Positions 23,870 through 37,083 of a DNA stretch of 64,000 bases are shown piece after piece. Source of the DNA: Timema cristinae (Eukaryota; Arthropoda; Insecta; Phasmatodea; Timematidae); NCBI GenBank assembly GCA_039000515.1, contig JBCFYV010000001.1, positions 60,756,234 through 60,820,233 on the forward strand, read 5' to 3'. The notes beneath the pieces are model-generated. The model was given only the letters and a program-made list of their open reading frames with translations. It did no database searches and was not told the DNA's origin. The translations under genes were made by a program, and so were the position numbers. Within the stretch, counting starts at the first letter, position 1; every line of letters begins with the position of its first letter.

Positions 23870-26800
23870 CACTCACAGTTGCCTGCCACTGGCAGGGTCT
23901 TGTCTTGAATATATCATACATCCATACCATCTCAATCTCACCTTCTCTATCCTATCCTGCAGGGGTTCCATTCTCTCTCTCTCTCTCACTCTCACCCTGT
24001 CCATCCTTGTTCCTTCTAGCCTGTCTCCTGCTCTAATCACTTTCCTTCATCCCCCAGGTTTCTGATGCATACTGCAATATCGGGACATAGTACATCTCTA
24101 CCCCAGACCAGACTTCTGACACGTTTGTAAAAGGCCTCTCTCTGCTTGCCTCCCTCTCTCCCCAATTTCTCTCTCGTTTGCTCCTCTTCCCTCTACCACA
24201 CTTCTCATGTATTTTAAACTTTTCACTTTCTTTAGTGGTTCTCCCCTCGCAAGTATATTTTTATTCCGTGTTGTGATCACCAATTCAATCTTTTTTACAT
24301 TAAACTACATTGTACTACCACCTCATTCCGTACATCCAACTGCTCCTGGACTCCTAGCTCCTCGTTTCCCCACACAATCAGGTCATCCGCAAACACCGTC
24401 ACTTTCATATTTCCTTTCCCTACTCTTTCTACCACCTTTCTCATCATTACATCTATTACTACCACTTTCACACAGTGCACACTTCTTTTGTGCATTTATA
24501 TTACTCTCCCCACTATTCCATATTCCACCCCTTTATTTTTCAGTTCTTCCCACATCTTAATTAACCTTATTACATCATATTTATGCACACACTGTCATAA
24601 ACCTTTTTCATGTCCAGAAAAGCTATCAGCAGATCTTCCTGGACTCATGTTGTTATTCCTGCAGCTGCCTCACGGCGAATATTAAGTCTACTGTGGACCT
24701 ACCTGGTCAGAAGCCATACTTTTCCTCCAACCTTCTGACGTTCCACTCTAGCATTTTCTCATATATTTTTGCACAATGGCACATTAGTGTCTCTCGTCTA
24801 TAATTCCCACCCTTCTTCCTATCCCCCTTTTTAAACATTGGGACAATCATCCTATTCTTCAAGTCTTCCGGAATCTTTCCCTCCCTACATACACACTTTC
24901 TTCATTACTGAGTACAGCCACTGCAGTCTCACTACTCCCGCTGCCATCAATATCTCCATACTATCTTCATTACTGAGTACAGCCACTGCAGTCCCACTAC
25001 TCCCGCTGCCATCAATATCTCCATACTATCTTCATTACTGAGTACAGCCACTGCAGTCTCACTACTCCCGCTGCCATCAATATCTCCATACTATCATTAT
25101 TACTGAGTACAGCCACTGCAGTCCCACTACTCCCGCTGCCATCAATATCTCCATACTATCTTTATTACTGAGTACAGCCACTGCAGTCTCACTACTCCCG
25201 CTGCCATCAATATCTCCATACTATCTTCATTACTGAGTACAGCCACTGCAGTCTCACTACTCCGCTGCCATCAATATCTCCATACTATCATTATTACTGA
25301 GTACAGCCACTGCAGTCCCACTACTCCCGCTGCCATCAATATCTCCATACTATCTTCATTACTGAGTACAGCCACTGCAGTCCCACTACTCCCGCTGCTA
25401 TCAATATCTCCATACTATCTTCATTACTGAGTACAGCCACTGCAGTCCCACTACTCCCGCTGCCATCAATATCTCCATACTATCTTCATTACTGAGTACA
25501 GCCACTGCAGTCCCACTACTCCCGCTGCCATCAATATCTCCATACTATCATTATTACTGAGTACAGCCACTGCAGTCCCACTACTCCGCTGCCATCAATA
25601 TCTCCATACTATCTTCATTACTGAGTACAGCCACTGCAGTCCCACTACTCCCGCTGCCATCAATATCTCCATACTATCTTCATTACTGAGTACAGCCACT
25701 GCAGTCTCACTACTCCCGCTGCCATCAATATCTCCATACTATCTTCATTACTGAGTACAGCCACTGCAGTCCCACTACTCCCGCTGCCATCAATATCTCC
25801 ATACTATCTTCATTACTGAGTACAGCCACTGCAGTCTCACTACTCTTGCTGCCATCAATATCTCCATACTATCTTTATTACTGAGTACAGCCACTGCAGT
25901 CCCACTACTCCCGCTGCCATCAATATCTCCATACTATCTTCATTACTGAGTACAGCCACTGCAGTCTCACTACTCTTGCTGCCATCAATATCTCCATACT
26001 ATCTTTATTACTGAGTACAGCCACTGCAGTCCCACTACTCCCGCTGCCATCAATATCTCCATACTATCTTCATTACTGAGTACAGCCACTGCAGTCTCAC
26101 TACTCCCGCTGCCATCAATATCTCCATACTATCATTATTACTGAGTACAGCCACTGCAGTCCCACTACTCCCGCTGCCATCAATATCTCCATACTATCTT
26201 CATTACTGAGTACAGCCACTGCAGTCCCACTACTCCCGCTGCCATCAATATCTCCATACTATCATTATTACTGAGTACAGCCACTGCAGTCCCACTACTC
26301 CCGCTGCCATCAATATCTCCATACTATCTTCATTACTGAGTACAGCCACTGCAGTCCCACTACTCCCGCTGCCATCAATATCTCCATACTATCTTCATTA
26401 CTGAGTACAGCCACTGCAGTCTCACTACTCTTGCTGCCATCAATATCTCCATACTATCTTTATTACTGAGTACAGCCACTGCAGTCCCACTACTCCCGCT
26501 GCCATCAATATCTCCATACTATCTTCATTACTGAGTACAGCCACTGCAGTCTCACTACTCCCGCTGCCATCAATATCTCCATACTATCTTTATTACTGAG
26601 TACAGCCACTGCAGTCTCACTACTCCCGCTGCCCTCAGTATTTCAACACTGACCATATCCACTCCTGGAGCTTTCTTACTCTTCAGTTTCCACAGTGCCT
26701 CATCAACAGCCTTCCAGGTTATATATGCATTGCCGTTCCCGGACTACTGCTTGCTTCATTTTCCCCTTCATTATCCTCCTCCTCGCTGCTCCCCCTTGCA

Positions 26801-26945
26801 TTCAGTAGCACCTCAAAATGCTCCATCCACATCTACTTCACGTTTTCTTTTTCATCCACCTCATTTCCATGCTTGTCAACCATTACTACTCTCATGTCGT
26901 CTTAAAATTGATTTCCTTTTATATTCTTTTAAAGTAACTTTATAT
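23870..26945 (-). mobile_element. LINE (non-LTR retrotransposon) remnant, reverse-transcriptase region
   Basis: Reading the minus strand from about 26720: AVDEALWKLKSKKAPGVDMV (the classic 'K..KAPG.D' block of LINE RTs), then the tandem array (26635-24900). Next come REGKIPEDLKNRMIVPMFKK, RLEEKYGFRPGRSTVDLIF-like text (24770-24690), the catalytic FADDLIVWGN (about 24410-24380), and KVKSLKYMRSVVEGRGANER (about 24230-24170). It ends in untranslated sequence near 23870. Frame changes and stops are frequent. The endonuclease domain is not seen, so the copy is probably 5'-truncated and mutated. It is hosted in the ZP intron, antisense to the gene. Confidence 0.82.
24895..26640. repeat. 65-bp minisatellite, about 27 copies, inside the LINE RT
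   Basis: A 65-bp unit (containing TACTGAGTACAGCCACTGCA and CGCTGCCATCAATATCTCCA) repeats head to tail with few differences and a few 64-bp copies. Its reverse complement is the LINE RT segment encoding AAGVV.LQWLYSV. Because 65 is not a multiple of 3, the expansion destroys the frame. Variant copies (CTTGCTGCC versus CCCGCTGCC, TCTTCAT versus TCATTAT versus TCTTTAT) recur in blocks, which indicates higher-order duplication. Confidence 0.95.
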
Positions 26946-27258
26946 TAGTCAAATTGTTAGGAAAGTAGCTACATCCCAACCAAGGTTTGCGATTATATTC
27001 TCAGAGGTCCCGGGTTTAAGATTACTTGTATATTTTTATAATATAGTAATATTTGTATTCCTCAATTAGGAGTTAGTAAAAAACGTTCAATTTTATTACA
27101 ATTATCATGATTATATCTGACTTTGCCTTAATTTAAAATACATACAAAGATTGTAATGTATCTTATTTACGCCCATAAAATCACCCAATATTTAATAATA
27201 TTAGTAATTCCAGAACCATTAGAACATGGTGTTACACAATGAATTGTTTGTTTTGCAG

Positions 27259-27472
27259 GTATTCTCTGAACGGTAAGCCAGGCTACACTTCAGGAGGCTC
27301 GACGATGAACTCTACCAGGTCCATATCAACAAACAGCGACCACTATGCCATAGTTCACTCTCGTCCTGGTAGTCGCTACTCTGCACCCGGCTCTCACAAG
27401 GCTGCTACACCCTCTCATCATAGAGGACCTCCGTCCAACATTGGTTCTCACTACTCCACTGGCAAGATGTGA
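27259..27472 (+). CDS. ZP-domain transmembrane protein, last coding exon
   Basis: The acceptor is TTTGTTTTGCAG (AG at 27257-27258). The exon continues in phase 2 as YSLNGKPGYTSGGSTMNSTR, a Ser/Thr/Gly/His-rich cytoplasmic tail with 'SRPGSRYS' and ends SNIGSHYSTGKM with TGA at 27470-27472. An AATAAA at 27512-27517 could serve as poly(A) signal. The tail has no domain. The previous exon lies 9.1 kb upstream, beyond a SINE and a LINE. Confidence 0.87.
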
Positions 27473-29135
27473 TAGCAACATGAGAACTAACATCAACTGT
27501 TTATTTATGTAAATAAATGAGACAATTTTACTACCACCTAAAACTTTAACAAACATCGCTACATAACATTTTAAAACTGTAATTATTGAACAGGTATTCA
27601 TTGTCTTACAATGCCAAGTATTCTGGTTAAAATTATGGTTTAGGACTTGAAGAGCAAATATATTATACGTGGTAGTATATATGAATGGTTCAAAGTATTC
27701 TATAATTACTTGGTCCCCATAACCATGTGAATGCATTAAAAAACAAAGTATTGATTTGACACGGAGAAAAAAATGTCTGCATGCTTAGCATTAAATATAA
27801 ATGTGACTAAATAATTTAATTAATTTAACAATAACGAAAAAATTTAATCATGTTAATCATGTAGGTTTAAATTTTACCACATATTCAAATAAATGTATAG
27901 CTCAAATCTTATATTATTATGAATGTACTTTTGGTCAGCTATTCTTATTTCTTGTAATACAAATCAAGCTAGTTCAAAAATGAACATATATATCAAGCTT
28001 TCAAGTCATCAACAATAATTTTAAAACTTTTTTTTTTAAAACAATCTTTCCAATTTATAATATGTTTTGTTGGACCTTAAAAGGTTGTGAATTCATATTC
28101 TGAAGATGGCATTAGATTTGGGCCACCTCTAGCTGTGACACACATTCAAGCTCTTTTCATGCATGTCATTTTCCATACTTCTGATATTATGTTCATTATT
28201 TACCGTCGAGTGTTCTCCTATATCTGTTCCAGTATCCGAGATTTGTTAGCGTATCATTTCCTTCGAGATCCTTGCAAAACCGAGTGTGTCACTGTCAACG
28301 CATGTGATCTCAGTGGCCTTGCCGAATTGGCAAAACATGAGCTTAGGATTAGTTGATAAGGAAACAATATTTCTTTCAAAATGGCAATTGTTTTTCTGTT
28401 TGTGTGTGCTGTGGTATCATCTCACTGAAACTGCATATCCTTCTTTTCGATTTCTTCAATCTAGGGTAACCAATAATGCAACAGGCCAATTATTTAGGAT
28501 ATAAATATTCAGAATTTATGCACTTCTCAGGTGTAGACTGATTCATTTCATCTTTGTTACACACCTGTCAGCAAAGTAATGACAGAAGGCGTGTTAAAAC
28601 AAAATGGTGACGTCTTACAAAAGGTCAATTTATTTTGTGTTAGCCTGTATGTGTATCGTACCCCGGAGTGATCAGTTCTAGGAACTAGAGGATAGGAACG
28701 CTTGATTCTCTGCAACTCCAAATAATTGATAGGAGCCTCGAAGCTTAGAGTTGGAAGATAAACTCGTACGGAATAAAATAACGTTCTGTCTGAGGATGAT
28801 TCTGAGAGACTAAGAAATTTAATCTGCTCACGAGATCTCAATTTAAAGGGTTTATATAGCCCTCTTGTTTGTTTCTAGAATTTCCATTCTACGCAGTACA
28901 AGTGGTGTAACCGTGGACTTTTGGAACATCAGGGGACAACATGTGGCCCTGTTAGTTTCCAATGTTTACTCTTAATGAACCTATCTGCGCACTTTAATTA
29001 GGGGCTGTGTCTCCAGTCATGTAGCCCCAAAAATATCTATTGTCCATAGTAGCTTAACTTTGTTACTACCTATACCCAATGATACCTTAATCACACCTTC
29101 TTGTATTACGTTTACATATTATTAAAACACCTTTA
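27473..29135. other. 3' flank of ZP gene; nothing else recognised
   Basis: AT-rich 3' untranslated or intergenic DNA. An open stretch at 28087-28356 has no recognisable domain and no promoter or splice support. Confidence 0.5.
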
Positions 29136-29235
29136 NNNNNNNNNNNNNNNNNNNNNNNNNNNNNNNNNNNNNNNNNNNNNNNNNNNNNNNNNNNNNNNNN
29201 NNNNNNNNNNNNNNNNNNNNNNNNNNNNNNNNNNN
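29136..29235. other. Assembly gap of 100 N
   Basis: Exactly 100 undetermined bases, a conventional placeholder length, so the true distance is unknown. The right side resumes inside a SINE body. Confidence 0.99.
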
Positions 29236-29244
29236 ATAATTGTA

Positions 29245-29468
29245 TTTGAATGTGGGGAATGCCAGGCCTCCACCGTGGTTCGGATTCCACGTTAAACTGT
29301 AGGTCCTTCATTTCATCTCACAATCACCATACCACTACACATTAGCGTAAGTGCGTATAACCCGAATGGGTAGTAAGACGCGGTGCTAATAATAATATAA
29401 TAATAATATAAATAATAATAATAATAATAAATAATAATAATAATAATAATAATATAATAATAATAATA
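29245..29468 (+). mobile_element. SINE 3' half with (AAT)n tail
   Basis: It starts GTATTTGAATGTGGGGAATG and shares CCAGGCCTCCACCGTGGTTC and GCGTAAGTGCGTATAACCCG with the full copy at 23.6 kb, ending in a long interrupted (AAT)n run. The tRNA-like head is missing or hidden in the adjacent gap. Confidence 0.85.
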
Positions 29469-29469
29469 T

Positions 29470-32400
29470 ATCAATTAGTGGTTAATTAATTACTTAAATA
29501 AAATTTTAATAGTGTGATTATTTACGACATATGTACATAAACATATTTTTTAGAACTAGCTTAATTTTTTTATATTCCAAGAAATAATAACAATATTTGT
29601 ATATTTATGCGTATTTCAGTGGAAATGAAATGTTTGTGTATCACATTAACCAGTATCATCATCATCTGGGAGAAGTTTGAATCAAAATACTTTATTGTTT
29701 AAAATAATTTAATTTTCTTGACAATAAAAGTAGGCCTAATATTGATATATTATGTTAAAAAATTAATATTTAACCTGTTTAAAATATATGTCCTTGCATA
29801 TATAAGTCCTCTTATCAGTTATTTTTGCTGGAACAATGTTTTAATAATATTGAAAAGCTCTTATAAAAAACAAAACTGAAACATTCACTTTGTTATCATT
29901 AGTTTATTAAAAGGACTTCTTTAAAGAATTTACACAATATTTCACTATGAGTTATTGATAGTTAAAATATTTAATACAATTGTAATTTTATGGGGATACT
30001 TGAAAAAAAAAATTTTCTTATTAAATTAGAAAGTTTGTTTTCAACTGCTACTTCAACACTTCCATTGATAAAAGTACAATGTGCAAGCAAATTAATTCTA
30101 TAAAAAACTTTATATATTATTTTTGAGAAAGAATTGTTAAATTTGTGACAATTTTCCGAAAACCACCCACACAATTTTTTTTATTTTTTGGTGATCCTGT
30201 ACAATATAATTGCTTCAAACTGTTCTCTTTTTTCTCCTCTTCTCCTTCTTCTTTTTTTCTTATTCTAAAGAGTAAGCAATTTTGTGTGTTTTTTGTGTGT
30301 GTTTTTGTCTTTTCTGCTGCTTAGTTAAATAAGCCATGGTAAAATATGGGCAGGCTTGCTACTGATGCCCTTTAAAAGAAGAGGCCCACTAAGGTTGGAA
30401 GAGTAGCATATCGAGCAGCTAAGTTAGAAGACATGTTGTGATATAATAAAATCTATATAACAAGTCCTGAAACATTTTATACAATGGTAGATAAGAATAG
30501 TTCATTTGTTTATGACATCTTTATTAAGACTTTTATGTATTGGTAATACAATTTTTTTTTTTAATCTTGAGTGGGAAGTAGGGCTATTTTGTAAACTTAG
30601 CAGATATTAGTTCTCTTTCTTTGGTAGAAAGAAGAATATGATAATGTTATGGGATGGACAGTAATCTAGTTTATACTAACTAAATATGCCCGCCTCTAAG
30701 TCACAAGGGGAATATATTATTGCTGAATGAAATTTGCAGCTTTAAAGGTTTTGGCAGATGTTTAATCAAATTGAGGAAATGTATGTAGAGCTGGGCCTCA
30801 TTACAAAATATATTTCAATTTTAAAATGTTTACTTTCCCATTTTCTAAAATAATTAAATTTATTTTGATAGTGAGAACTTAGGGGGGGAAAACACTTTTT
30901 TTTTCTGAAAGATGTGGTCCTTGCCTGTAATCTGATTGAAAACTGACGACTGCTTGTAAGTGCTTTGAAAAAATATCTACTCTTTGTATGAGCATTATCC
31001 TATCCAGATATACCTATGGAAGCAAAGTAGCAAGGCATGTTTTCTTTATTTATTTTAAATTACCATGTTGGACCAAATATAGTATGGCCTTACACATAAT
31101 ACGGCGTTAAAATCTTGAAGGTGTTCTATATGAATAATAAAAGGTAAATATGCTGCCTATGTAATACAAGTACAGTTTTCAGAATCACATTTCTGAGAGA
31201 GAAACTTCATATTCGGGCCAATGTGTACAACTAAAATGCCCTCATTCTTCACAAACGGCACAAGTAAATAGGCGTGATTTCGCGGTTGACATGGCATCAA
31301 TGTTAATGAAATGTGTATGACCGAGACAATTTTCTTGACCAGACTAAACAGTATGGTTATGACCAATAAGCCGAGAATTTGTGCACCAATTTCAAAACAC
31401 CATCATTTCATATATTAGATTTAAACAAGTATAACTTTGTAGCCAATGGATTTTTTAAGTTTTTTGTAAATTAAAATGGACAGCAATAATTACTAACTAG
31501 AAATACATGACAGTAAGTAAATACATAAAAAAGTTTATGTATGGATAAAAAAGAGTACTATATGATCTAGGCCTATTTAATATTACATACATACTTTCAT
31601 GTTTTCTTAAGGCTATTTTTGGAAAGATATCTTTAGCTTGAAATGCTGTATAAATATTATGATTAGTCAAAATAAGCACAAATCTAAGAATAAAATTAAG
31701 AAGCACATTTTCCATTGAATCGCAGTACATGTTGTAGGATTACATAAATTCTCTTAACAGTTGTTATCTCAAAATTGTTTACACCTTGGTCAGACCCATT
31801 TGCTCGTAAGCCCTCGATAACAAGACGTGACCAAGTCAATAGCAAAAACTCGGCATGTTATACACTCCACATTACTGACAATAACTTCCATATCACACAA
31901 TCCCAGTACAGCAACAGCTAAACCTGTTTACGCTGATGAGTTATGGACTTTTGCGCATTGCTACATTCTTAGCCGACAAACATCGAACTGAGCAGAGCAG
32001 AGTCGTTGGGGTTGGTGTCACCCCCATGGACCTCCTCCCATATCAAGCCACACAGTATTGTTAGGTTTTTTTGTTCTGAAAGATATATATCTATAGAAAG
32101 AGAGAGAGATCACTGAATGTAATGGCAATAGTAGTGACATAAACCACTTGAAAAATTAAAATTACATCTATAAATTACAAAATATATACACAGCCTAAAT
32201 ATATTTATATTTACATAGTTTCATATGATTAAAGTCAGAATTTGATAAGAAAATAATAGAATTTGAAGTATAAACATTTAAGAACTACATCAAAATTATG
32301 TTCATTTTAACAATAAATTCTACTGTTTAAGATAATAGAATTTGAAGTATAAACATTTAAGAACTACATCAAAATTATGTTCATTTTAACATTAAATTCT

Positions 32401-33120
32401 ACTGTTTAAGAGAGGAATTAATGGATTAGTTTTGCATAATCAATTACATCCCAAATAATGTAGACACTGTAGACAAATGCATATGGAAATATACTCATAC
32501 ATTAATTAATATCAAAACAATTAACAGGAACAAATACACAAGCATTTCATCACTTAGTGAACATCTCGACATAATCAAAACTTTCATTTTATGGTCTTCA
32601 AAGCTGCAAACTTGTGAAAGTGTTCCTTAAAATTAATGCCTTTCACCAGCTAACTTTCAATTGATAATATTGCAAGATCATAAAGCATTTAGGGTTCCAT
32701 GGTCGATTGCAATTAATTATTTATAAGTTTCAGCTTTAAAATCTCCTCCCACATGAAACCATACACACAGATCATCAGAAATCATGTTAGGCTTAGTGAA
32801 AGGGTTGAGAGTGATTCTACACAGTTCAGTTGTGTCAAAACGTATAATATTTCCAAATCTTCGCCTTCTTTCAGATCAATCTCTGCAGCTTTCAGGTTTG
32901 CAGGTTTTCAGCCTTGGTATTTCTATTAAAATCACACTCTATTATACCTATAATAGGAAATGGTTAATTCTAGAATGGGCCCCTTTAACTTTTATTCAGT
33001 GACAGATATGAGACACTAAGCTTGAACAGCCTCAAAGATGGCTGCTACTTCTTTGATGGCTGTTTACCTGATAGTTCAGAATGAAATCAAGCATCCCCCC
33101 AATTATTTTATTTTTGTGAA
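29470..33120. other. No gene recognised
   Basis: AT-rich DNA without supported coding sequence apart from the 80-bp direct duplication listed separately. A GC-richer patch at 31.9-32.05 kb is not identified. Confidence 0.5.
32256..32415. repeat. 80-bp tandem duplication
   Basis: Two nearly identical 80-bp copies start with AATAGAATTTGAAGTATAAA at 32256 and 32336 and differ at one or two positions. Confidence 0.92.
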
Positions 33121-33189
33121 GTGTCTCCAGCATTGTATGCTTGCTCCCCTTCCATCCTCATGAGCCTGGCTCTTCTCTCTACTCATCAG

Positions 33190-33780
33190 ATCATCATCAT
33201 CATCATCATCATCATCAAATGTTTTCCAGCCTGTGGCTGGGTGAGTTTAGTAAAATGCCTACATCTTCTTCTATCCTTACACAATTCCCACTCCTCTAAG
33301 TGCTTCCATTCTTCTCCAACTTTCACACTCACTGTTATCTGCTTATCTCATCTCTTTCTTGGTCACCCTTGTGGTCTTTTTCCCAAATACTTCATTTCCA
33401 ACATTTTCTTTGGCATCCTTTCTTTCTCCATTCTCATTACATGCCCTTACCATCTTACTCAGTCTTACTCTACTATGCCGTGTACTCCTCTACTCTTACT
33501 CATTCCCGGATAACGTCATTCCTAATCCTATTTCTCCTCGTGATTGCTAATGTGCTACTCACAAACTTCATTACCATGGCCTCCACTTTCCTGATCTCTC
33601 TTACATTCAATTTCCATGTTTCTGTTGCATATGTGACAATGGGTCTTTACTGCAATTCCATATTCATTTATTTTAAAAGCACTGATTCAATTGCACGCTC
33701 CACTAGGTGGTTGCACTTCTCAGTTTTAGCTTTGTCATCACCTTGTCGAGAGTTAAGCCCTTAGTCTGCATTTACTGCTG
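33190..33780 (-). mobile_element. LINE 3'-end remnant
   Basis: The plus strand shows an (ATC)n run followed by text whose reverse complement resembles the C-terminal RT tail and 3' end of non-LTR elements, including an antisense of the 'VMRME' block around 33430-33455 (TCTCCATTCTCATTACATGC). A better preserved relative is at 37.75-38.2 kb. Strongly mutated. Confidence 0.55.
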
Positions 33781-33784
33781 TGTA

Positions 33785-34935
33785 AGATTTACTTCCTTAA
33801 GTACATCTCACAAGAATTAGGTTTCTACAGGTAGCATAAAAAAGTGAAATCACAGACAGCAGTGAAAAGATCTTGTGTTCCACATCTCGTTTCCAAATTC
33901 TCATGTGGATCACAAAGAGATTCATTGCCATCACAAACTTATAGAACTTTTCTATAACTATCTTAACTACAGCATGATGAACACTCCAGATTGTTGTTGA
34001 TAACCATTACACTGGCACTCCACCATGATCAATTAACACAAGGGTGGGCCATAGTGGCTGCATTATCTTATACTTGACTGCGGCACATCATTCATTATGT
34101 CTAGTCCATCACATGCCAGATTTTTAAGAATGTCAGAAATTAGATCAGCAGCTTTTTCCCCGTAAAGGGAAATAATTATATCACTTTAACTTTTCTATTG
34201 TTTATTTTTATGTTTGATCCCTTCAGATATCTGGTCATTATGTGATATGTCATATGTGGTGTTAAACATACACCTAAAGTACTTCGCAGCCAGTGTCCAT
34301 GTCAAGTATCTCCCTCACATGATATGTCAGGGTACTTGTAAACTCGTCCGAGTTTTTGGTGCAGAATATGAGACTGGTACTTAAAAGTTTAACTTAAATT
34401 GGTCAAAATCAGTGACTGTTAAATCACCAGCAGCAAAGAAAACAACAGCGCGTGCAGACAAAACCACATGATTCAAAGCATCATTATTATTTGGTAATAA
34501 TGACGACAGATCTGACTGGAGTACATGTGCTATTAGAAGGTTTTCAAAGTAAACTAGCATAGAGTTCTAGCCTTGTAAGTATATTGATACAGTACATGTA
34601 AGCTGAGATTACAAAAATTGTTTTCATGATTATGACTCAAAATAGAGATTTTTTTTCAACTATAAACTTCTGCTGTAAAAAACTGCACTAATTTTTATAG
34701 GCAGTCATTTTGGTGTTACGCTCTGATGAGGTTACCTTGTGTGCTCTGCACCTCTCTTGTGATGTTATTGGAACTGATCACACTTTCTCCTTTTAAGCAC
34801 ACACTCACTAAGATTTCAAATTTACTGTAGATATGGCTTTATGTGCAATCAAAAGTTGACAAAAATTCAAATTTATCAAGATCATTCTACCATAAACATT
34901 TTATTGCATAATTTTACCATGTGTATTATTATTAT
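33785..34935. other. No gene recognised
   Basis: Anonymous AT-rich sequence with no coding, repeat or RNA signature I can support. Confidence 0.5.
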
Positions 34936-34940
34936 AGGTA

Positions 34941-34991
34941 TATAAATAGTGCACTGTAATGATTTGAAATCATTACAGTGCACTATTTATA
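34941..34991. other. Perfect 24-bp-arm hairpin with TGA loop
   Basis: TATAAATAGTGCACTGTAAT plus GATT (34941-34964) is followed by TGA and then the exact reverse complement (34968-34991). An (AAT)n run follows immediately. Confidence 0.97.
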
Positions 34992-34995
34992 GTAT

Positions 34996-34997
<2 letters not shown>

Positions 34998-35048
<51 letters not shown>
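34998..35048. repeat. (AAT)n microsatellite
   Basis: About 17 uninterrupted AAT units directly after the hairpin. Confidence 0.97.
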
Positions 35049-35050
<2 letters not shown>

Positions 35051-35836
35051 ACTTGTTAAAATTGTGCAAGAAAATATTGATGGTTGAATGACCTTGGAGA
35101 AGAGTTTTTGAAAATGGATTGATATATAAAAATAAGAGTCTAGACAATTCACAGAAACTGTCAATAGTTGTAGATTTAGTTATTTTATATTATAGTTAGT
35201 CAATAGAAACTAAATTTGTAAATATTGTACATTATATTCATGTTAACTAGAGCAGCTTTTATTAATCCATGTTTTGTTGTTTCTTGATAGAATAACCTGT
35301 AAGTACTAATATGTCATTTCATATCAATAAACTATCAACTTGTATAATATGTATGTTAGTTTTATATATGTATGAGTGCTATAACATCCATATAGTTTAC
35401 ATTTTTTGAAGCACTAAACTTGGGGAGTGAAATATAGACTCTCCTTATCAAAGATTTGTATTGTTTTATGCAACTTTGACAAATATTTGTTCTAAGAATT
35501 TTACTCTGATTTATCTTAAGACCCAATACTCAAGTCAAGAGTTTGTAAATTAATGTGCAACATTTAAAAATGAACAAAAAACTGTTTTGTTCAAACTAAC
35601 CCACTTTTTTTTTCTTTTGTCATGGTGTCTCTACCCATTCTAACTATATACACATTTATGCATATGTACTAATTATGCTAATGTGTTAAGGGCAAGTAAG
35701 GTTAAATTTAGAGAAATTTTACCCACACTTGCATGGAGGAAGAATGGAAATACAGTTAGAACTAGCAAGTACATCTGACTGGGAAACGAACCGCAATATC
35801 TCTGTCATTGGCAGTCCAGTTTCATTTGCCTTAGAC

Positions 35837-36140
35837 CAATGGTTTCCAAACTATACCCCAGGGTGTCGCAACAAATTCACGGGATGTTCCAGTATACAAC
35901 AGGTGCACACATCCAATTAGTAAGTGATTGTGATTATTTAATAAGGAAATAAAAACATTAACTTTTCTTTTGATTTAACTTATGTGTATTACTTTTCAAA
36001 TGGCTACTAAGCTTTAAGGACAAAATAAATATTGCTTGGACCTATGGAACTATTAGTTATTTCTTTTAACCTAAATGAGCCATGAAAAAATTAATAAGAC
36101 ACTAAGGGCACCGAGAACCGAGAAAGTTTGTGAACCCATG
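35837..36140. mobile_element. hAT-type MITE, 304 bp
   Basis: The termini CAATGGTTTCCAAACTATAC (35837) and the reverse complement of GAAAGTTTGTGAACCCATG (to 36140) form imperfect hAT-like inverted repeats. The flanking octamers CCTTAGAC (35829-35836) and CCCTAGTC (36141-36148) match at 6 of 8 positions, as expected for an old 8-bp target duplication. There is no coding capacity. Confidence 0.65.
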
Positions 36141-36149
36141 CCCTAGTCC

Positions 36150-36940
36150 ATTCAATTAACTACTTAAGTTGTAATTGAATACAATTTTATAAGAGTTTTA
36201 TATTCATAAAATGGACCTGCCCAATTTAAAGGAATTAAGAAAAACATCTCATTTACAATTTCATTATTAAATGTCAATTTTTCTTACCCAGAATTTATTT
36301 ATCTAGAAATATACAATTTTGATACTACTAAGAACATCAAAAAAGATGTGAACTTTGAGCAGTTGCTTGAACTGACTGAACTGACATTGTAGTGGTAAAG
36401 ACAAAGGGAAATCAGATAATCCGGTATAAAAGTACAATGTCAATAAAGAAGATGCATATTTAGAACAAGAATCAGTCAACTTTTCACTAATTCTATGGGC
36501 TTAGTTGACAATAAATTATTTGAATTAAAAACATTTAATGTCTTAAATAATAGGCTGTATAATGATTAACTATAGGTTTACATTAATATGTTATTTTAGT
36601 TAAGTTTGATAAGGCTACTTATTTGACATGTAAGTTTTGCAAAATCATTTTGAAATTCCAGACTGTATACAAGTTTTTTAATGTATATAATAAAAAAACT
36701 ATCGACTAACTTTATTAATTGTATTTTGTTCCCATAAGTGTATAGACTTTACCACACCCAGTAGAATAATTTTTGAATATAAAGATGTTAAGGAGGGACA
36801 AGAATAATTCTAAATAATCAAACCTTTATATTGTGTGTCAATAAAATAATAAAAGCTAAGATTAGGGCAGTCTTAAGATTCAGCGGGAGATATTCTAAAC
36901 AACATTTTAGTTAGCAAGTCTGCCACAGTACTTACAACCA
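36150..36940. other. No gene recognised
   Basis: AT-rich, featureless. Confidence 0.5.
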
Positions 36941-37083
36941 GTAGTTGTTATTAGTGTTTTGGGGATTTCAATGATAGGAAGGTAGGGAAAATATCTACAT
37001 CAAAGCAAATGTGAGGAATGAGGGAAAGAAAACAGCCAACATTGCCCACAATCACCAGATAAATTTGTGGGGGAAAAAAAATT

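Noticed and set aside
24207..24560. Plus-strand Ser/Pro/Leu-rich open frame
   Set aside because: It is the antisense of the LINE reverse-transcriptase remnant; CT-rich antisense gives long frames.
24895..26640. CRISPR-like regular repeats
   Set aside because: The repeats are contiguous with no unique spacers; it is a minisatellite in eukaryotic DNA.
28087..28356. 89-codon plus-strand open frame
   Set aside because: No recognisable domain, no promoter or splice support, AT-rich surroundings; length is within chance.
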